A stretch of DNA of 64,000 bases from positions 3,782,001 to 3,846,000 of the forward strand of contig CAWIMX010000001.1 of assembly GCA_963837345.1 (NCBI GenBank). Direction: 5' to 3'. How positions within the stretch are numbered: position 1 is the stretch's first letter; every line of letters begins with the position of its first letter. The stretch is from CAWIMX01 sp963837345 (lineage in GTDB: Bacteria > Acidobacteriota > Vicinamibacteria > Vicinamibacterales > CAVVIG01). Of this stretch, positions 47,188 through 56,923 are shown piece after piece. Position numbers and translations under genes: made by a program. The notes below the pieces were generated by a model that was not told the origin of the DNA, ran no database searches, and saw only the letters and a list, made by a program, of their open reading frames with translations.

Positions 47188-49911
47188 ATGCTGGACGCGT
47201 TGAAGAGCCTGAGCGGCGGGAGTGCAAGAGCCCAGCAGCAGGCGGTCGAGCTCGAACAGCTCATTGCGACGGCACGAGAGGAGCGCGGCGCGGTGAGCGC
47301 GATGCTCAACTCGCTGGCGGCACAGAGCGTCAAGTTGACGCCTCTCGCGCGGTCGCTCGACCAGGCCGTCGAGCGTGCGGCGGCCGTGACGATCAGGCTC
47401 GACGAGATTGGCCTGCGGCTCGACGGACTCGACGAGCGGGCCCAGGCCATCAGCGCGCTCGACCGGCGTGTCGAGTCGCTGGCGGACGCGGCGAGGCGGG
47501 CAGAAGCTGCCACCGAGGAGGCGATGGGGCCCGGCGGCGAGTTGAGCCGGCATCGTCAAGCAGTGGAGGAACTGTCATCCCAGGCCGTCCATGTCCAGGC
47601 CTCGGTGGCGACATTGAAGAAGGAGCGATCCGCGCTCGAGGACCTGCGCGCGGCCCTGCGCGATACGGTGGCCGAGATTGGCCATTCCACCACGCGCGCC
47701 GCGACGCTCGAATCCGACGTCCAGCAGGTGCGGGCCGCGGTGGCCGCGGTCACGGAAGAGTTCGGCCGGATCCAGAGCGCGTCTCGCGGCGCGCGCGACG
47801 ATAGCCAGGCCGCGACGGCAATGGTGAAAGAGATCGAAAGCAAGCTTCAACCCCTGGCCCAGCTCGACGAGCTGAGTCGGAGCACCGAAGAACGCCTGAA
47901 TGCGCTGAACGCGTTGTCCGAGCACGTGACCAGGAAGGCCAAGACGCTCGAGACGCAGCAGCAGGCGATCGAGCACGCGGTCGTACAGTCGAACCGAGTG
48001 AACGAACTGGTCTGGGCGATGGACGTGCAAATCGCGAAGCTGAACGACGGGCTGAAACAGGCGGCGAGCGCCGAGGAGACGGTCGGCCGCATCGAGAAGC
48101 TCTCCGACGACGCCTCGCGGCGCATGGAGGCTGCCACGGCGCTCAGCGACGCCCTGAAGCGGGAAACCGAGCGCGTCGAGCGCGACGGCCGCGGGCTGCT
48201 CGACGCGGTCCGCACCGAGCTCGGCACGCTGGGCCTTCGCCACAAAGAGCTGGAAACGGTCGACCGGCGACTGGCGGGCCTGCAGTCGGCCATCGGCGAA
48301 GCCCAGAGTCGCATCGACGCGGTCGCGGGCGCGGACCGCAATCTGGCCGCCCTCACACGACAGGCCGAAACGCTCGGCATACGCTTCGCCGGTCTCGTCG
48401 CCCAGGCCGATGACCTTTCGAACGCGCAGATCGCCCTCGAGACTCTCGAGGATCGCCTGAACCAGATGGACGCGCTCGCCGGTCGAACGTCTCGACAGAT
48501 GGAGACGATCGCCGCCAGCCGGCAGGACCTCGATGCCCTGAAGGACGAGGTGCAGTCGTTCCGCAGATCGCACGCCGAGGTGGCGACGCTCAGCCACAAG
48601 GTTGCCGCCGATCGCGCAGCCATCGAGGCGTCGGCCGAGCGCCTGGCCGCCTTCGACGCCCGCACGCCGCAGCTCGAGGCAACGCTCGCTGCGATCCTCG
48701 GCAAGATGTCGCACATCGAGGAGGGCGCGGAACGAACGGCCGCACTCGACGCGGCAATCGCCGGGCTCGATGCACAGATCGCGCGCGTGGAGGCGCGAAC
48801 GCAGGTCGTGGAACGGGTGGAAGACCGGCTCAACAGTCTGAGCGGATTGAGCGCGGACGTCGATCGGAAGCTGGCCTCCCAGACGAGTCTGCGCGGAGAA
48901 ATCGAGACGCTCCAGAGCACCTGTGACGGTCTGGCGCTCCAGGTCGCCGAGGCCCAGCAGAAACTCGACGGGATTCGCTCGGTCCAGACGCGCCTCGCCC
49001 CAATCGCGTCCGACGTCGCGACGCTCGCATCCCAGGTCGCGGCAGCGCATCAGCGCATCGACGCCGTCAAAGCCGACGAGGCGACGGTCGCCGAGCAGGA
49101 ACGGCGCTTCGCCGACCTGTTGATCGCCGGCCAGCGCATTTCGAGCGACGTCGCCGAGCGGGCTCGCGCCGTGCAGGCGCTCACCGAAGAGCTCTCGCGA
49201 GCGGCCGGCCTGAAGGACGCGCTGAGCAGCGAGCTGGACCAGGTCCTGGAGCGTCAGCGAGACGCCGTGCGTGAGGCGCAGGCAACCGCGGAGCAGTTCG
49301 CTCGGGCCGACCTGGGGCTGACGGCGCTCGAACAACGCCAGGCGCAGGTCGTCGCCGGTGCCCGCCGGCTCGGCGAGCTCGAGGCGCGTCTGAACGACAT
49401 CGACCAACTGGCGGCGAACGTAGACCGGACGGCGGCGGCCATTGCCCGCCGCGAGCAACTGGTGAACGCCGTCAAGGCCGAGGTCGAAGCCGTCCACGAG
49501 ATCGGCGCCCGCAGCCGCGCCGATCTTGCCCATGTGGCCGAGCATCGCGCCGAGGTCGCCGAGCTCCGGGCGCGCGTCGACCGGCTGCTCTCGTGCATCG
49601 ACGACATCGACGGCCGTGTGGCGACAATCGACGGGCATCGAAAACTCGTGGAAGAAGTCCAGGGCAAGGCGAACGCGATCGTGAATCTCTTCGACGACGT
49701 GCGCGTGAACGTGGAGATGCTGGGCGAGCAGAAGGCGGTGGTCGATCACGTCGCCGAACAGGCGGCGCAGCTGGGGTTCCGTCTGCAGGAAGCCCGCAAC
49801 GCCACCCTGGCGCTCCAGCACGAGCGCGAACTCGCCGAGCGAATCGAGCAGGGCATCCGGCAGCTGCGCGCACGCGCGAGCTCCGCGAAGACTGCCAAGA
49901 AGAGCGCCTAG
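47188..49911 (+). CDS. 907-residue coiled-coil protein of unknown function
   Basis: Nearly the whole protein is predicted heptad-rich alpha helix, full of Ala, Arg, Glu, Leu and Gln, with recurring local themes such as LEDRLNQMDAL, VEDRLNSL and LEARLNDIDQLAANVD. There is no signal peptide, membrane span, Walker motif or zinc site, so it should be a long cytoplasmic rod or filament. No ATPase heads are present, so it is not an SMC. The lysine-rich tail (KTAKKSA) could contact nucleic acid or membrane. The start is ATG 47188 (MLDALKSLSGGSARAQQ). It is convergent with the MltD gene. A cytoskeletal or nucleoid-associated role is only a guess. Confidence 0.8.
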   Translation: MLDALKSLSGGSARAQQQAVELEQLIATAREERGAVSAMLNSLAAQSVKLTPLARSLDQAVERAAAVTIRLDEIGLRLDGLDERAQAISALDRRVESLADAARRAEAATEEAMGPGGELSRHRQAVEELSSQAVHVQASVATLKKERSALEDLRAALRDTVAEIGHSTTRAATLESDVQQVRAAVAAVTEEFGRIQSASRGARDDSQAATAMVKEIESKLQPLAQLDELSRSTEERLNALNALSEHVTRKAKTLETQQQAIEHAVVQSNRVNELVWAMDVQIAKLNDGLKQAASAEETVGRIEKLSDDASRRMEAATALSDALKRETERVERDGRGLLDAVRTELGTLGLRHKELETVDRRLAGLQSAIGEAQSRIDAVAGADRNLAALTRQAETLGIRFAGLVAQADDLSNAQIALETLEDRLNQMDALAGRTSRQMETIAASRQDLDALKDEVQSFRRSHAEVATLSHKVAADRAAIEASAERLAAFDARTPQLEATLAAILGKMSHIEEGAERTAALDAAIAGLDAQIARVEARTQVVERVEDRLNSLSGLSADVDRKLASQTSLRGEIETLQSTCDGLALQVAEAQQKLDGIRSVQTRLAPIASDVATLASQVAAAHQRIDAVKADEATVAEQERRFADLLIAGQRISSDVAERARAVQALTEELSRAAGLKDALSSELDQVLERQRDAVREAQATAEQFARADLGLTALEQRQAQVVAGARRLGELEARLNDIDQLAANVDRTAAAIARREQLVNAVKAEVEAVHEIGARSRADLAHVAEHRAEVAELRARVDRLLSCIDDIDGRVATIDGHRKLVEEVQGKANAIVNLFDDVRVNVEMLGEQKAVVDHVAEQAAQLGFRLQEARNATLALQHERELAERIEQGIRQLRARASSAKTAKKSA

Positions 49912-49921
49912 GGCGCCGGAG

Positions 49922-51689
49922 CTAGTCGGCCAGCCTGTAAACGGTCAGGCGCTCGCCGGCCGTAATGCGATCGCCGGGCAGCTTGTTCCAGCTCATCAGC
50001 GACTGTACCGGTCGTTTCGAAACGGCGCGCGATCGACGTGAGCGTGTCACCCCGCCTCACCCGATAGGTCGTCTTGACCCGGCTGGCCGACGTGGCGGCG
50101 CGGGCATCGAGCGCCGGTTCGCTGGCGGTCGGCCGGGCGGTCGCGACAATCGCCGGCGCCGGTCGATCGGCTCGCGCCGAGAGGAGCGCCGTCGCCGCGT
50201 AGGGCACGATCAGCCGCTGGCCGACCTGCAGACGCGAGCTCGTGCGGAGGTAGTTCGCCTCCGCGAGATCCGTCCGCCCCACCTTCAGCTTGCGCGCGAT
50301 CGTCGACAGCGTCTCGCCTTTCCGCACCGTGTACCACTGCAGCGAGGCCAGATCCTGGTCCGCCGTCTCGAGCAGGCGCACGCGCACGGCATTGGCCGTT
50401 CCAGCCGGCACCTTCAACTCGTAACTGGTGTCGCGGACCGGCGTCGTCCAGCGGCGAAGCTCGGGATTGAGCGCCTGGATGTCGTCGATCGAGGCGTCCG
50501 TCCACTCGGCGACGAGCCGCAGATCCACGGGGCGCGGGAGCGTGACCACGTCGAAGGTCGACGTGGGCAGCGCGTCGACCTTGAACCCGTACAGCGCCGG
50601 ATTCTTCGCGATGATGATGGCCGCCAGAATCATCGGCACGTATTCGCGCGTTTCACGGGGGAGATAGCGGCTCGACGACGCCAGCTTCCAGTAGTCGTCG
50701 CTCCGGGCCCGGGCGATCGCGCGCTGTACACGGCCAGGCCCGCCGTTGTACGACGCGAGCGCCAATGGCCAGTCGCCGTCGAACAGCTTCCCGAGCGTGG
50801 TCAGGTACCGGGCGGCGGCGACCGTCGCCTTCGCGGGATCGGAGCGCTCGTCGAGGTACCAGTCGGTCCGCAGACCGTTCTCGGCGCCCGTGCGCGCCAT
50901 GAACTGCCACATGCCCTTCGCTCGAGCGCGCGAGAGGGCATTCGTCTTGAACGCGCTCTCGACCAGCGGCACGTAGGCCAGATCGAGCGGCAGGCCCTCA
51001 CGCTTGAACACGTCCTGAATCATCGGGAGGTATTGATCGCCGCGCGCGAGACCCTCGCCCAGAAAATCATGCAGCCGCCCCTGAAAGAGCTCCACGTACG
51101 ACAGCACCTTCGCATTGGCGGGAATGTCGATGTCGTGCGGCACCGACTTCAGGTCCAGATCGACGATGTCCTTGAGCTCGGGCGGCGCCACGGGCGCGCC
51201 GAACGTGGACGACACTGCGAGCAGGTCGTCGATCGTCGCCGTCTCGTACGGCTGCTCGGTGAACCCGTCGCCTTCGGCCAGCGCCTTCAACTCGAACGTA
51301 CTGATGCGATCGACCAGGCGATCGAAGTGCTCCCGGATGCGCGGCTCGATCCGGCCGCCGTACGGCGACTCGATCAGCACGTCGACGGCAAGGTTGAACT
51401 CCGCCTTGGCGGCCAGCATGTGGCCGTCGTCCAACTCGCGCCGGCCGGCCGTGAAATGGGCGTTCGAGAGCGCGATCAGCATCTCGACGGCATCCTCCAC
51501 CGGCCGCGGAGCGGGAAGATTGCCATCGTCGGCCGCGATCGGGCTGCCGGTCGTTTCGGGATTCGGCGGCAGGGGAGGCGTTGCCGTCACGTCGGGACGA
51601 ACCGCCCCGGCGCATCCGGCCAGAGTGGTCACAGCGGTAAGGAGCAGCGCAGGCCAGGCAGCCAGGCGCTGCGGCAGACATCGAACCAT
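49922..51689 (-). CDS. mltD: MltD-type lytic transglycosylase with LysM domains, frameshifted at about 50010
   Basis: A lipoprotein murein lytic transglycosylase that cleaves the MurNAc-GlcNAc bond with 1,6-anhydro product. It has a lipobox-type signal (TTLAGC), a helical N-terminal region, and a GH23 domain with catalytic Glu in PLVESAFKTNALSRARAKGMW and ASYNGGPGRV. One LysM repeat is complete (WYTVRKGETLSTIARKLK). The second starts YRVRRGDTLTSIARRFETT and then breaks: dropping one extra base at 50008-50011 continues as VQSLMSWNKLPGDRITAGE to TAG at 49922, giving about 588 residues. Uncorrected, it runs on to 49908. Confidence 0.9.
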
Positions 51690-51892
51690 TCCGGGCGCTC
51701 CGCGACACCGTCCGGTTCACCCGGATCGTGCGCCGTAAGTCGCCCCCCAAACGGAGGGGGCTCCAGATTAGACCGCGGAGGGCTGGGACCCCCGCTCCAT
51801 TCGGCTGACCTTGGATGGTACCATCGGCGCAGTGGCCGGTCAACCACAAGTGCAAGAATGACAATCGCTTACTGGAGAGCTCGACGAGAGGA

Positions 51893-53623
51893 TCAGCCGC
51901 GTTCGAACACGCGGTGCGCGTCGCCGAGATCCCGAGCCGCCGGGGTTACGATCGCGCGCTCGGCGAGCACCAGCTTCCGGCCGGCGCGAATAGCCGCCCG
52001 CACGTCTTCCTCGCACACGAACGTCACCGGATCCGGCGTCACGACAGGCTGCGCGCGGGAAGCGACCTCGGGCGACGGCTCGCGAGGCGGCGCGGCGGCG
52101 TCGACTGTAGCGGCGCCCTCGAACCCCGAGGGCTGGTAGCCGCGCGAGGCGAGGAAGCGATCGATCTGCCGGGTCAGCGCGGCCGCGGGCACGCCCTCCG
52201 GGGAGGACGCCGGCGTCGCCCGGTGCCGGCCGCCGGCATCCGGACGCTCCAGCGCGCGCGCGACCGGGGTGATCTCGTACGCAAGGCGCTTGATGTTCAG
52301 CAGGTGCCGCGGCGAGATGTTGTCGGACGTGATGTTACCGCCGTAGCCGCCGCAGCCGAGCGTCATCGCGGGATCCAGCCCCGTCGTCAGGCCTATCGAG
52401 CCGTGGGTGGTCGGCGAGTTGACGACGATGCGAAAGGCGGGCTTCTTCAGCCCGAACTCGAGAATGACCGCGTCGTTCTGCGAATGAATCGACATCGTGT
52501 GGCCCATGCCCCCGTAACGCAGAATGGACTTGCAGCGTTCGCAGCCCTCTCGCCAGTCGCGGACCACGTAGAAGGAGAGCACCGGGCAGAGCTTCTCGAT
52601 GGACAGCGGATAGTCGCGGCCGACGCCGTCGAGTGGCGCGAGGAGGACCCGCGTGCCGGACGGCACGGTCATCCCGCACTGTTCGGCGATGATCGCGGCG
52701 GCCTTCCCGACGAGCGCGGGGTTGGGCAGCCGCTCGGGCGTGACGAGCACGCGCGCCAGCGCGTCCATTTCCGTCCGATTCAGGAAATAGCCGCCCTGGG
52801 CCTCGAACGCCTTCCGGACTTCGCCGGCGATCGGCTCGTCGACGACGACGGAGTTTTCCGACGAGCAGAGCACCCCGTTGTCGAACGTCTTGCCGGTCAC
52901 GATGTCTGCGACGGCCTTCTTGACGTTGGCGCTTCGCTCGATGAAGGCCGGCGCGTTGCCCGGACCGACGCCGTAGGCGGGCTTCCCGGCGCTGTACGCG
53001 GCGCGCACCAGGCCCATGCCGCCGGTCGCGAGGATCACGGCCACGTCGCGGTGTTTCATCAGGGCCTCGGTGCCCTCCCGCGTGACCGTGGTCATCCAGT
53101 TCACCGACCCGGCCGGAGCGCCGGCGCGACGGGCGGCTTCGTCGAGCACCTCGGCCACACGCGTGATGCATCGAACAGCCGCCGGATGCGGGCTGATCAC
53201 GAGACTGCAGCGCGCCTTGAGCGCGATCAGGATCTTGTAGATCGCCGTGGAGGTCGGGTTCGTGGACGGCACCACCGCGGCGACCACGCCGAAGGGCTCC
53301 GCGATCTCGACGACGCCTCGCTCGGGATGACGGGCGACGACGCCGACGGTCTTCATCGGGCGGATGAACGCGTACACCTTCCGGGCGGCGAACAGGTTCT
53401 TCTGCACCTTGTCGGCGACCACGCCGTACCCGGTCTCTTCGACCGCGAGTTGAGCGAAGGCTTCGGCCTGGGCGTCGGCGGCGGCGGCCACCGCGTCCAC
53501 GATGGCGTCGATCTGTGCCTGGGAACGCTCGGCGAGGTCCAGCCACGCCTGTTTGGCACGCTGCGCGAGCGCTCGCGCTTCGGCAATGGACGCGAGATCG
53601 CGATCCGCGGCAGCCATGCTCAC
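51893..53623 (-). CDS. BMC-associated CoA-acylating aldehyde dehydrogenase with C-terminal extension
   Basis: Converts an aldehyde and CoA to acyl-CoA with NAD+, inside a bacterial microcompartment. The first 460 or so residues match the PduP/EutE/AdhE-N family: PSTNPTSTAIYKILIALKAR, catalytic Cys in NGVLCSSENSVV, and GCGGYGGN. About 110 residues beyond the usual end include a helix with alternating charge (AALTRQIDRFLASRGY) that resembles an encapsulation peptide, and a segment VTFVCEEDVRAAIRAGRK...IVTPAARD of a type recurring in BMC-linked proteins. GTG 53623 or ATG 53617 may be the start; the GTG overlaps the shell-protein stop (GTGA). Substrate aldehyde is unknown. Confidence 0.9.
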   Translation of the reverse strand: MSMAAADRDLASIAEARALAQRAKQAWLDLAERSQAQIDAIVDAVAAAADAQAEAFAQLAVEETGYGVVADKVQKNLFAARKVYAFIRPMKTVGVVARHPERGVVEIAEPFGVVAAVVPSTNPTSTAIYKILIALKARCSLVISPHPAAVRCITRVAEVLDEAARRAGAPAGSVNWMTTVTREGTEALMKHRDVAVILATGGMGLVRAAYSAGKPAYGVGPGNAPAFIERSANVKKAVADIVTGKTFDNGVLCSSENSVVVDEPIAGEVRKAFEAQGGYFLNRTEMDALARVLVTPERLPNPALVGKAAAIIAEQCGMTVPSGTRVLLAPLDGVGRDYPLSIEKLCPVLSFYVVRDWREGCERCKSILRYGGMGHTMSIHSQNDAVILEFGLKKPAFRIVVNSPTTHGSIGLTTGLDPAMTLGCGGYGGNITSDNISPRHLLNIKRLAYEITPVARALERPDAGGRHRATPASSPEGVPAAALTRQIDRFLASRGYQPSGFEGAATVDAAAPPREPSPEVASRAQPVVTPDPVTFVCEEDVRAAIRAGRKLVLAERAIVTPAARDLGDAHRVFERG

Positions 53624-53895
53624 ACCTTCGGCAGGATGCGTTCGACCTCGGTATGCGGGCGGGGAATGACGTGCACGGACACAAGCTCGCCGACTCGCCG
53701 CGCGGCAGCGGCCCCGGCATCGGTGGCGGCCTTGACCGCCCCGACGTCGCCGCGCACCATCACGGTGACATAGCCGGCGCCGATGTACTCCTTGCCAATC
53801 AGCACGACGTTGGCAGCCTTGACCATGGCGTCGGCTGCTTCGATCGATCCAATGAGGCCTTTGGTCTCGACGAGCCCAAGCGCTTCGGCGGACAT
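53620..53895 (-). CDS. bacterial microcompartment shell protein, BMC-H hexamer type
   Basis: A 91-residue single-domain BMC protein of the CsoS1/PduA/EutM family that tiles the shell facets. Hallmarks are EALGLVETKGLIGSIEAADAMVKAANV at the N-terminus, the pore-lining region around VRGDVGAVKAATDAG and the tail VISHVIPRPH-like segment (VSVHVIPRPHTEVERIL). The ATG at 53895 has a GGGAG site. Overlap with the aldehyde dehydrogenase start shows that the two are made together. No pentamer (BMC-P) or trimer (BMC-T) gene is nearby, so other shell parts must be elsewhere. Confidence 0.96.
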   Translation of the reverse strand: MSAEALGLVETKGLIGSIEAADAMVKAANVVLIGKEYIGAGYVTVMVRGDVGAVKAATDAGAAAARRVGELVSVHVIPRPHTEVERILPKV

Positions 53896-53998
53896 TTGTC
53901 TCCCGTGTTTGCGCGCAACTCTAACAGATTGCGGGAGATGCGACAACTGAACTATGATCGGGTGCCCCCCAATTCGACAGGTTTTCGCCGCAACCGAT

Positions 53999-54895
53999 AT
54001 GTTGAAGGCCATCGTGCGCCGGCGCTGGTTGTCATCCGTGCTGTGGCTGCTCGCCAGCGCCGCGGTCGCTTCGGGGTGTGGACCTGCCGAGCCTGCGCCC
54101 GCCGTGGCGACGCCGACGGTCACCTTGTCGAGGGACGCGGTGCCGCTCGGCGGGCCGCTCGAGGCGACCTATCGATTCGTCGTGGCCGCTGACGCGCACT
54201 TCGACGGGCCGTACCGGGTGATGGTGCACTATCTGGATGCCGACGACGGGTTCCTGTGGGCCGACGACTTCGATCCCCCGACACCCGTCATGGACTGGCG
54301 GCCCGGACAGACGATCGAGTTCACGCGGACGTCGTTCCTGCCGATCTATCCGTACGTCGGCGATGCGACCCTGCAGATTGGACTCTATTCGACGGTCTCC
54401 GGCCAGCGGGTGCCGCTCTCCGGTGACGACATGGGCCAGCTCGCCTATCGCGCGGCTGCGGTGAATCTGCTCCCGCAGACCAGCAGCATCTTCACCGTGT
54501 ACAAAGAGGGATGGCAGAGCGTCGAGTCGGCGCCCGACCCGCCCGCGACCGAGTGGCAGTGGAGCAAGAAGGACGGCGTGCTGGCGTTCAAGAATCCACG
54601 GACCGACAGCGTGCTGTACCTGGACGTCGACAATCCCAGCGCACCGAAGCTGGGGCCGCAGCAAGTGACCGTGGCCGTCGGCAATGAGACGGTCGACGCG
54701 TTCACCATCGCCTCGCCCGAGCGCCTGCTGCGCAAGGTCGCGATCGGCGCCGGCCAACTCGGATCCGGTGAAACCGTCGAGCTCCATATCATCGTCGACA
54801 AGACCTTCGTGCCGTCCGACCTCGATCCCGGCAGTCACGACAGCCGCGAGTTGGGCGTCCGGGTGTTTCACGCCTATGTGGACCATGGAAACTGA
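53999..54895 (+). CDS. hypothetical lipoprotein, beta-rich
   Basis: A 298-residue predicted lipoprotein: a basic N-terminus, hydrophobic core and lipobox VASGC. The mature part is beta-rich, with a first domain (about residues 40-165; LEATYRFVVAADAHFDGPYR, VMVHYLDADDGFLWADD) resembling an Ig-like fold, and a second (AFKNPRTDSVLYLDVDN) with similar patterning. No catalytic motif or known family. The start is ATG 53999. It overlaps the following transglycosylase by 11 nt, so the two are co-translated; it may be a partner or tether for that enzyme, which is inference. Confidence 0.72.
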   Translation: MLKAIVRRRWLSSVLWLLASAAVASGCGPAEPAPAVATPTVTLSRDAVPLGGPLEATYRFVVAADAHFDGPYRVMVHYLDADDGFLWADDFDPPTPVMDWRPGQTIEFTRTSFLPIYPYVGDATLQIGLYSTVSGQRVPLSGDDMGQLAYRAAAVNLLPQTSSIFTVYKEGWQSVESAPDPPATEWQWSKKDGVLAFKNPRTDSVLYLDVDNPSAPKLGPQQVTVAVGNETVDAFTIASPERLLRKVAIGAGQLGSGETVELHIIVDKTFVPSDLDPGSHDSRELGVRVFHAYVDHGN

Positions 54896-55565
54896 GGAAC
54901 GGAGAGGCTCTCTCGTGCCTTCCGTCCTTCGCGGCTTCGTTCTGAGTGCGCTCGTCTTCGTCTTGAGCCCGTCACCGGCTCGGGGCGAGCTGGCGTACTT
55001 CGTCAACGGGGGGTTCCTGTCCATCAAAGGCCATCATGTCGAAGGGGGCTCCCTCGTCCTCGAGCTGCGGGCAGGCGGCGAAATCGTGTGCGAACCGTCG
55101 AGTATCGCCCGGATCACGCCCGACGAGGTGCCGTATCCGGAGCCGGAGCCGGCGCAGGGGGCCGCCGCCGACGACCGCCTGACCGAGGCGCCGTTCGGCA
55201 CGATGATCGATCGCGCGGCCCGGGAACACGGCGTCGATCCGCGCCTGGTCCGTGCCGTCATCCAGGCGGAGTCCGGATACGACGTGAAGGCTCGTTCACC
55301 CAAGGGCGCCATGGGTCTCATGCAATTGATGCCGGCGACGGCCCTGGAGTACCGGCTCACCGATCCCTACGATCCTGAAGCCAACATCGACGCCGGCACG
55401 CGCCACCTGCGCACGCTCCTCGAACGCTATCCGATGCGTGAGGCGCTCGCCGCCTACAATGCCGGAGAAGCCGCCGTCGAGCGCTTCGGGGGCGTGCCGC
55501 CGTACGCCGAAACGCGCACGTACGTGTCGCGCGTGCTCCGCCTGGCCCGCATTTCCGACCGCTGA
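54885..55565 (+). CDS. SLT-domain lytic transglycosylase
   Basis: A 226-residue exported murein transglycosylase. After a signal peptide (VLSALVFVLSPSPARG) there is a small beta domain (AYFVNGGFLSIKGH) and a linker, then the GH23 domain: RAVIQAESGYDVKARS with catalytic Glu, GAMGLMQLMPAT, and LAAYNAGEAAV. This resembles the short SLT proteins next to type II secretion or pilus operons, which open the cell wall for assembly. The ATG at 54885 overlaps the previous gene; a GTG at 54915 would give a tighter signal peptide. The pil operon promoter lies about 60 bp downstream. Confidence 0.9.
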   Translation: METEERRGSLVPSVLRGFVLSALVFVLSPSPARGELAYFVNGGFLSIKGHHVEGGSLVLELRAGGEIVCEPSSIARITPDEVPYPEPEPAQGAAADDRLTEAPFGTMIDRAAREHGVDPRLVRAVIQAESGYDVKARSPKGAMGLMQLMPATALEYRLTDPYDPEANIDAGTRHLRTLLERYPMREALAAYNAGEAAVERFGGVPPYAETRTYVSRVLRLARISDR

Positions 55566-55622
55566 CCCAGCTTTTCCCCTCGCACGACGGTCTAACGAGT
55601 GACAGGGCCCGGAGACGGGACT

Positions 55623-55631
55623 TGCTATAAT
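55623..55631 (+). promoter_or_regulatory. extended -10 promoter of the pil operon
   Basis: TGCTATAAT is an extended -10 with a perfect TATAAT hexamer (55626-55631). The start site should be near 55638, leaving a leader of about 65 nt before the GTG at 55703. No well-spaced -35 is seen, as is usual for extended -10 promoters. Confidence 0.7.
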
Positions 55632-55702
55632 CCGGAAGCGACTAATGTCTGTGCTCACAAGCCGTTGCGGGCGCCTCTCGAAGTCCGGCGGAGGCGCCTG
55701 AC

Positions 55703-56920
55703 GTGGAATTTCGGTGCCGCCTGGCGTCGGCCTCGGGCGAGATCGTCGAGGGTGTGTACGCCGCCGACAACGAGGCGGCGCTGCGGCATGAACTGGAAGA
55801 GAAGGGACTCTTCGTTCTCTCGCTGCGGCCGAAGGGGTCAGTCGCCGGCCTCTCGCTCCGGCTGCCGCAGCGCAGGAGCCTGTCGGGCCCCGAGTTTCTG
55901 GTCTTCAATCAGGAACTCGCGACGCTGCTCAAGGCGGGCATGCCGCTGGTCCAGTCGCTGGACTTGCTGAAACGACGCGTGGAATCGCCGATGTTCCGCG
56001 CGGTCCTCGACGACGTGCACGAGCGGGTCCGGTCCGGCACCGCGCTGTCGGACGCGTTCGCGGCGCATCAGGACCAGTTTCCCCGCGTCTACACGGCGTC
56101 GCTCGTGGCCGGCGAGCGGAGCGGCAACCTCGACAGCGTGCTCCGCCGGTACGTCGAGCACACGAAGATCATTGCCACGGTGAAGCGAAAGACCGTATCG
56201 GCGCTGGTTTATCCGGCCATTCTGGTCTCGCTGGCTCTCGTCCTGGTCTCGATCATCGTCCTGAAGGTGGTGCCGTCGTTCTCCGATTTCTATACGTCGT
56301 TCGGCGCCCAGCTCCCGCTCGCCACCCGCGTGATCGTGGCGGTGTCCGAGTTCATGCGGCGGCAGTTCGCGCTCGTCGTCTTCGGCGCCCTGCTCCTGGG
56401 CGCCGCGGCGTTCGCGTGGGTCCGGCAGCCGGGGCAGAAGGCCCGATTCGACCGCTTCGTGCTGCGCGTGCCGCTTTTGGGAGGCGTGGCGCGGAAGTTC
56501 GCCACGTCCCAGATGGCGCGCACGCTGGCGACGCTGCTCGGCGGCGGCCTGCCGCTCGTCAGCGCGCTCGACATCGCGGCGCGGTCGATTGGCAATCAGT
56601 TCATGGCAGGCGAGCTCGAGCTGGTGGCGGGGCAGGTCCGGGAGGGCGAATCGTTCGCGGCCGCGCTCGACCGCCGCGGCGTGTTTCCCGACGTCGCCGT
56701 GAAAATGGCCGAGGTGGGTGAATCGACGGGCGCGCTGCAGGATATGCTGACGACGGTGGCCGACTTTTACGACGAGGAAATCGCCACCTCGATGGAACGC
56801 TTCGTGACACTCGTGGAGCCGGCCCTGCTCGTGATGATGGGCATCGTCATTGCTGGCCTGCTGCTGGCGTTGTACATGCCACTGTTCCAGCTGAGCTCGG
56901 TGCTGAGCGGAGGCGCCTGA
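55703..56920 (+). CDS. pilC: type IV pilus / type II secretion inner-membrane platform protein
   Basis: A 405-residue polytopic protein on which the pilus assembles. Two GspF domains, each about 120 residues, carry the repeated patterns FNQELATLLKAGMPLVQSL and MARTLATLLGGGLPLVSAL, followed by hydrophobic spans (ILVSLALVLVSIIVLKVV; LLVMMGIVIAGLLLALYMP). The N-terminus MEFRCRLASASGEIVEGV is the usual PilC/GspF start; GTG 55703 is chosen accordingly. It is the first gene of the pil operon, with pilB beginning 3 bp after its stop. Confidence 0.94.
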   Translation: MEFRCRLASASGEIVEGVYAADNEAALRHELEEKGLFVLSLRPKGSVAGLSLRLPQRRSLSGPEFLVFNQELATLLKAGMPLVQSLDLLKRRVESPMFRAVLDDVHERVRSGTALSDAFAAHQDQFPRVYTASLVAGERSGNLDSVLRRYVEHTKIIATVKRKTVSALVYPAILVSLALVLVSIIVLKVVPSFSDFYTSFGAQLPLATRVIVAVSEFMRRQFALVVFGALLLGAAAFAWVRQPGQKARFDRFVLRVPLLGGVARKFATSQMARTLATLLGGGLPLVSALDIAARSIGNQFMAGELELVAGQVREGESFAAALDRRGVFPDVAVKMAEVGESTGALQDMLTTVADFYDEEIATSMERFVTLVEPALLVMMGIVIAGLLLALYMPLFQLSSVLSGGA

Positions 56921-56923
56921 GGA

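Noticed and set aside
47575..49821. 748-codon minus-strand frame
   Set aside because: Antisense of the coiled-coil gene; no hydrophobic core or domain signature.
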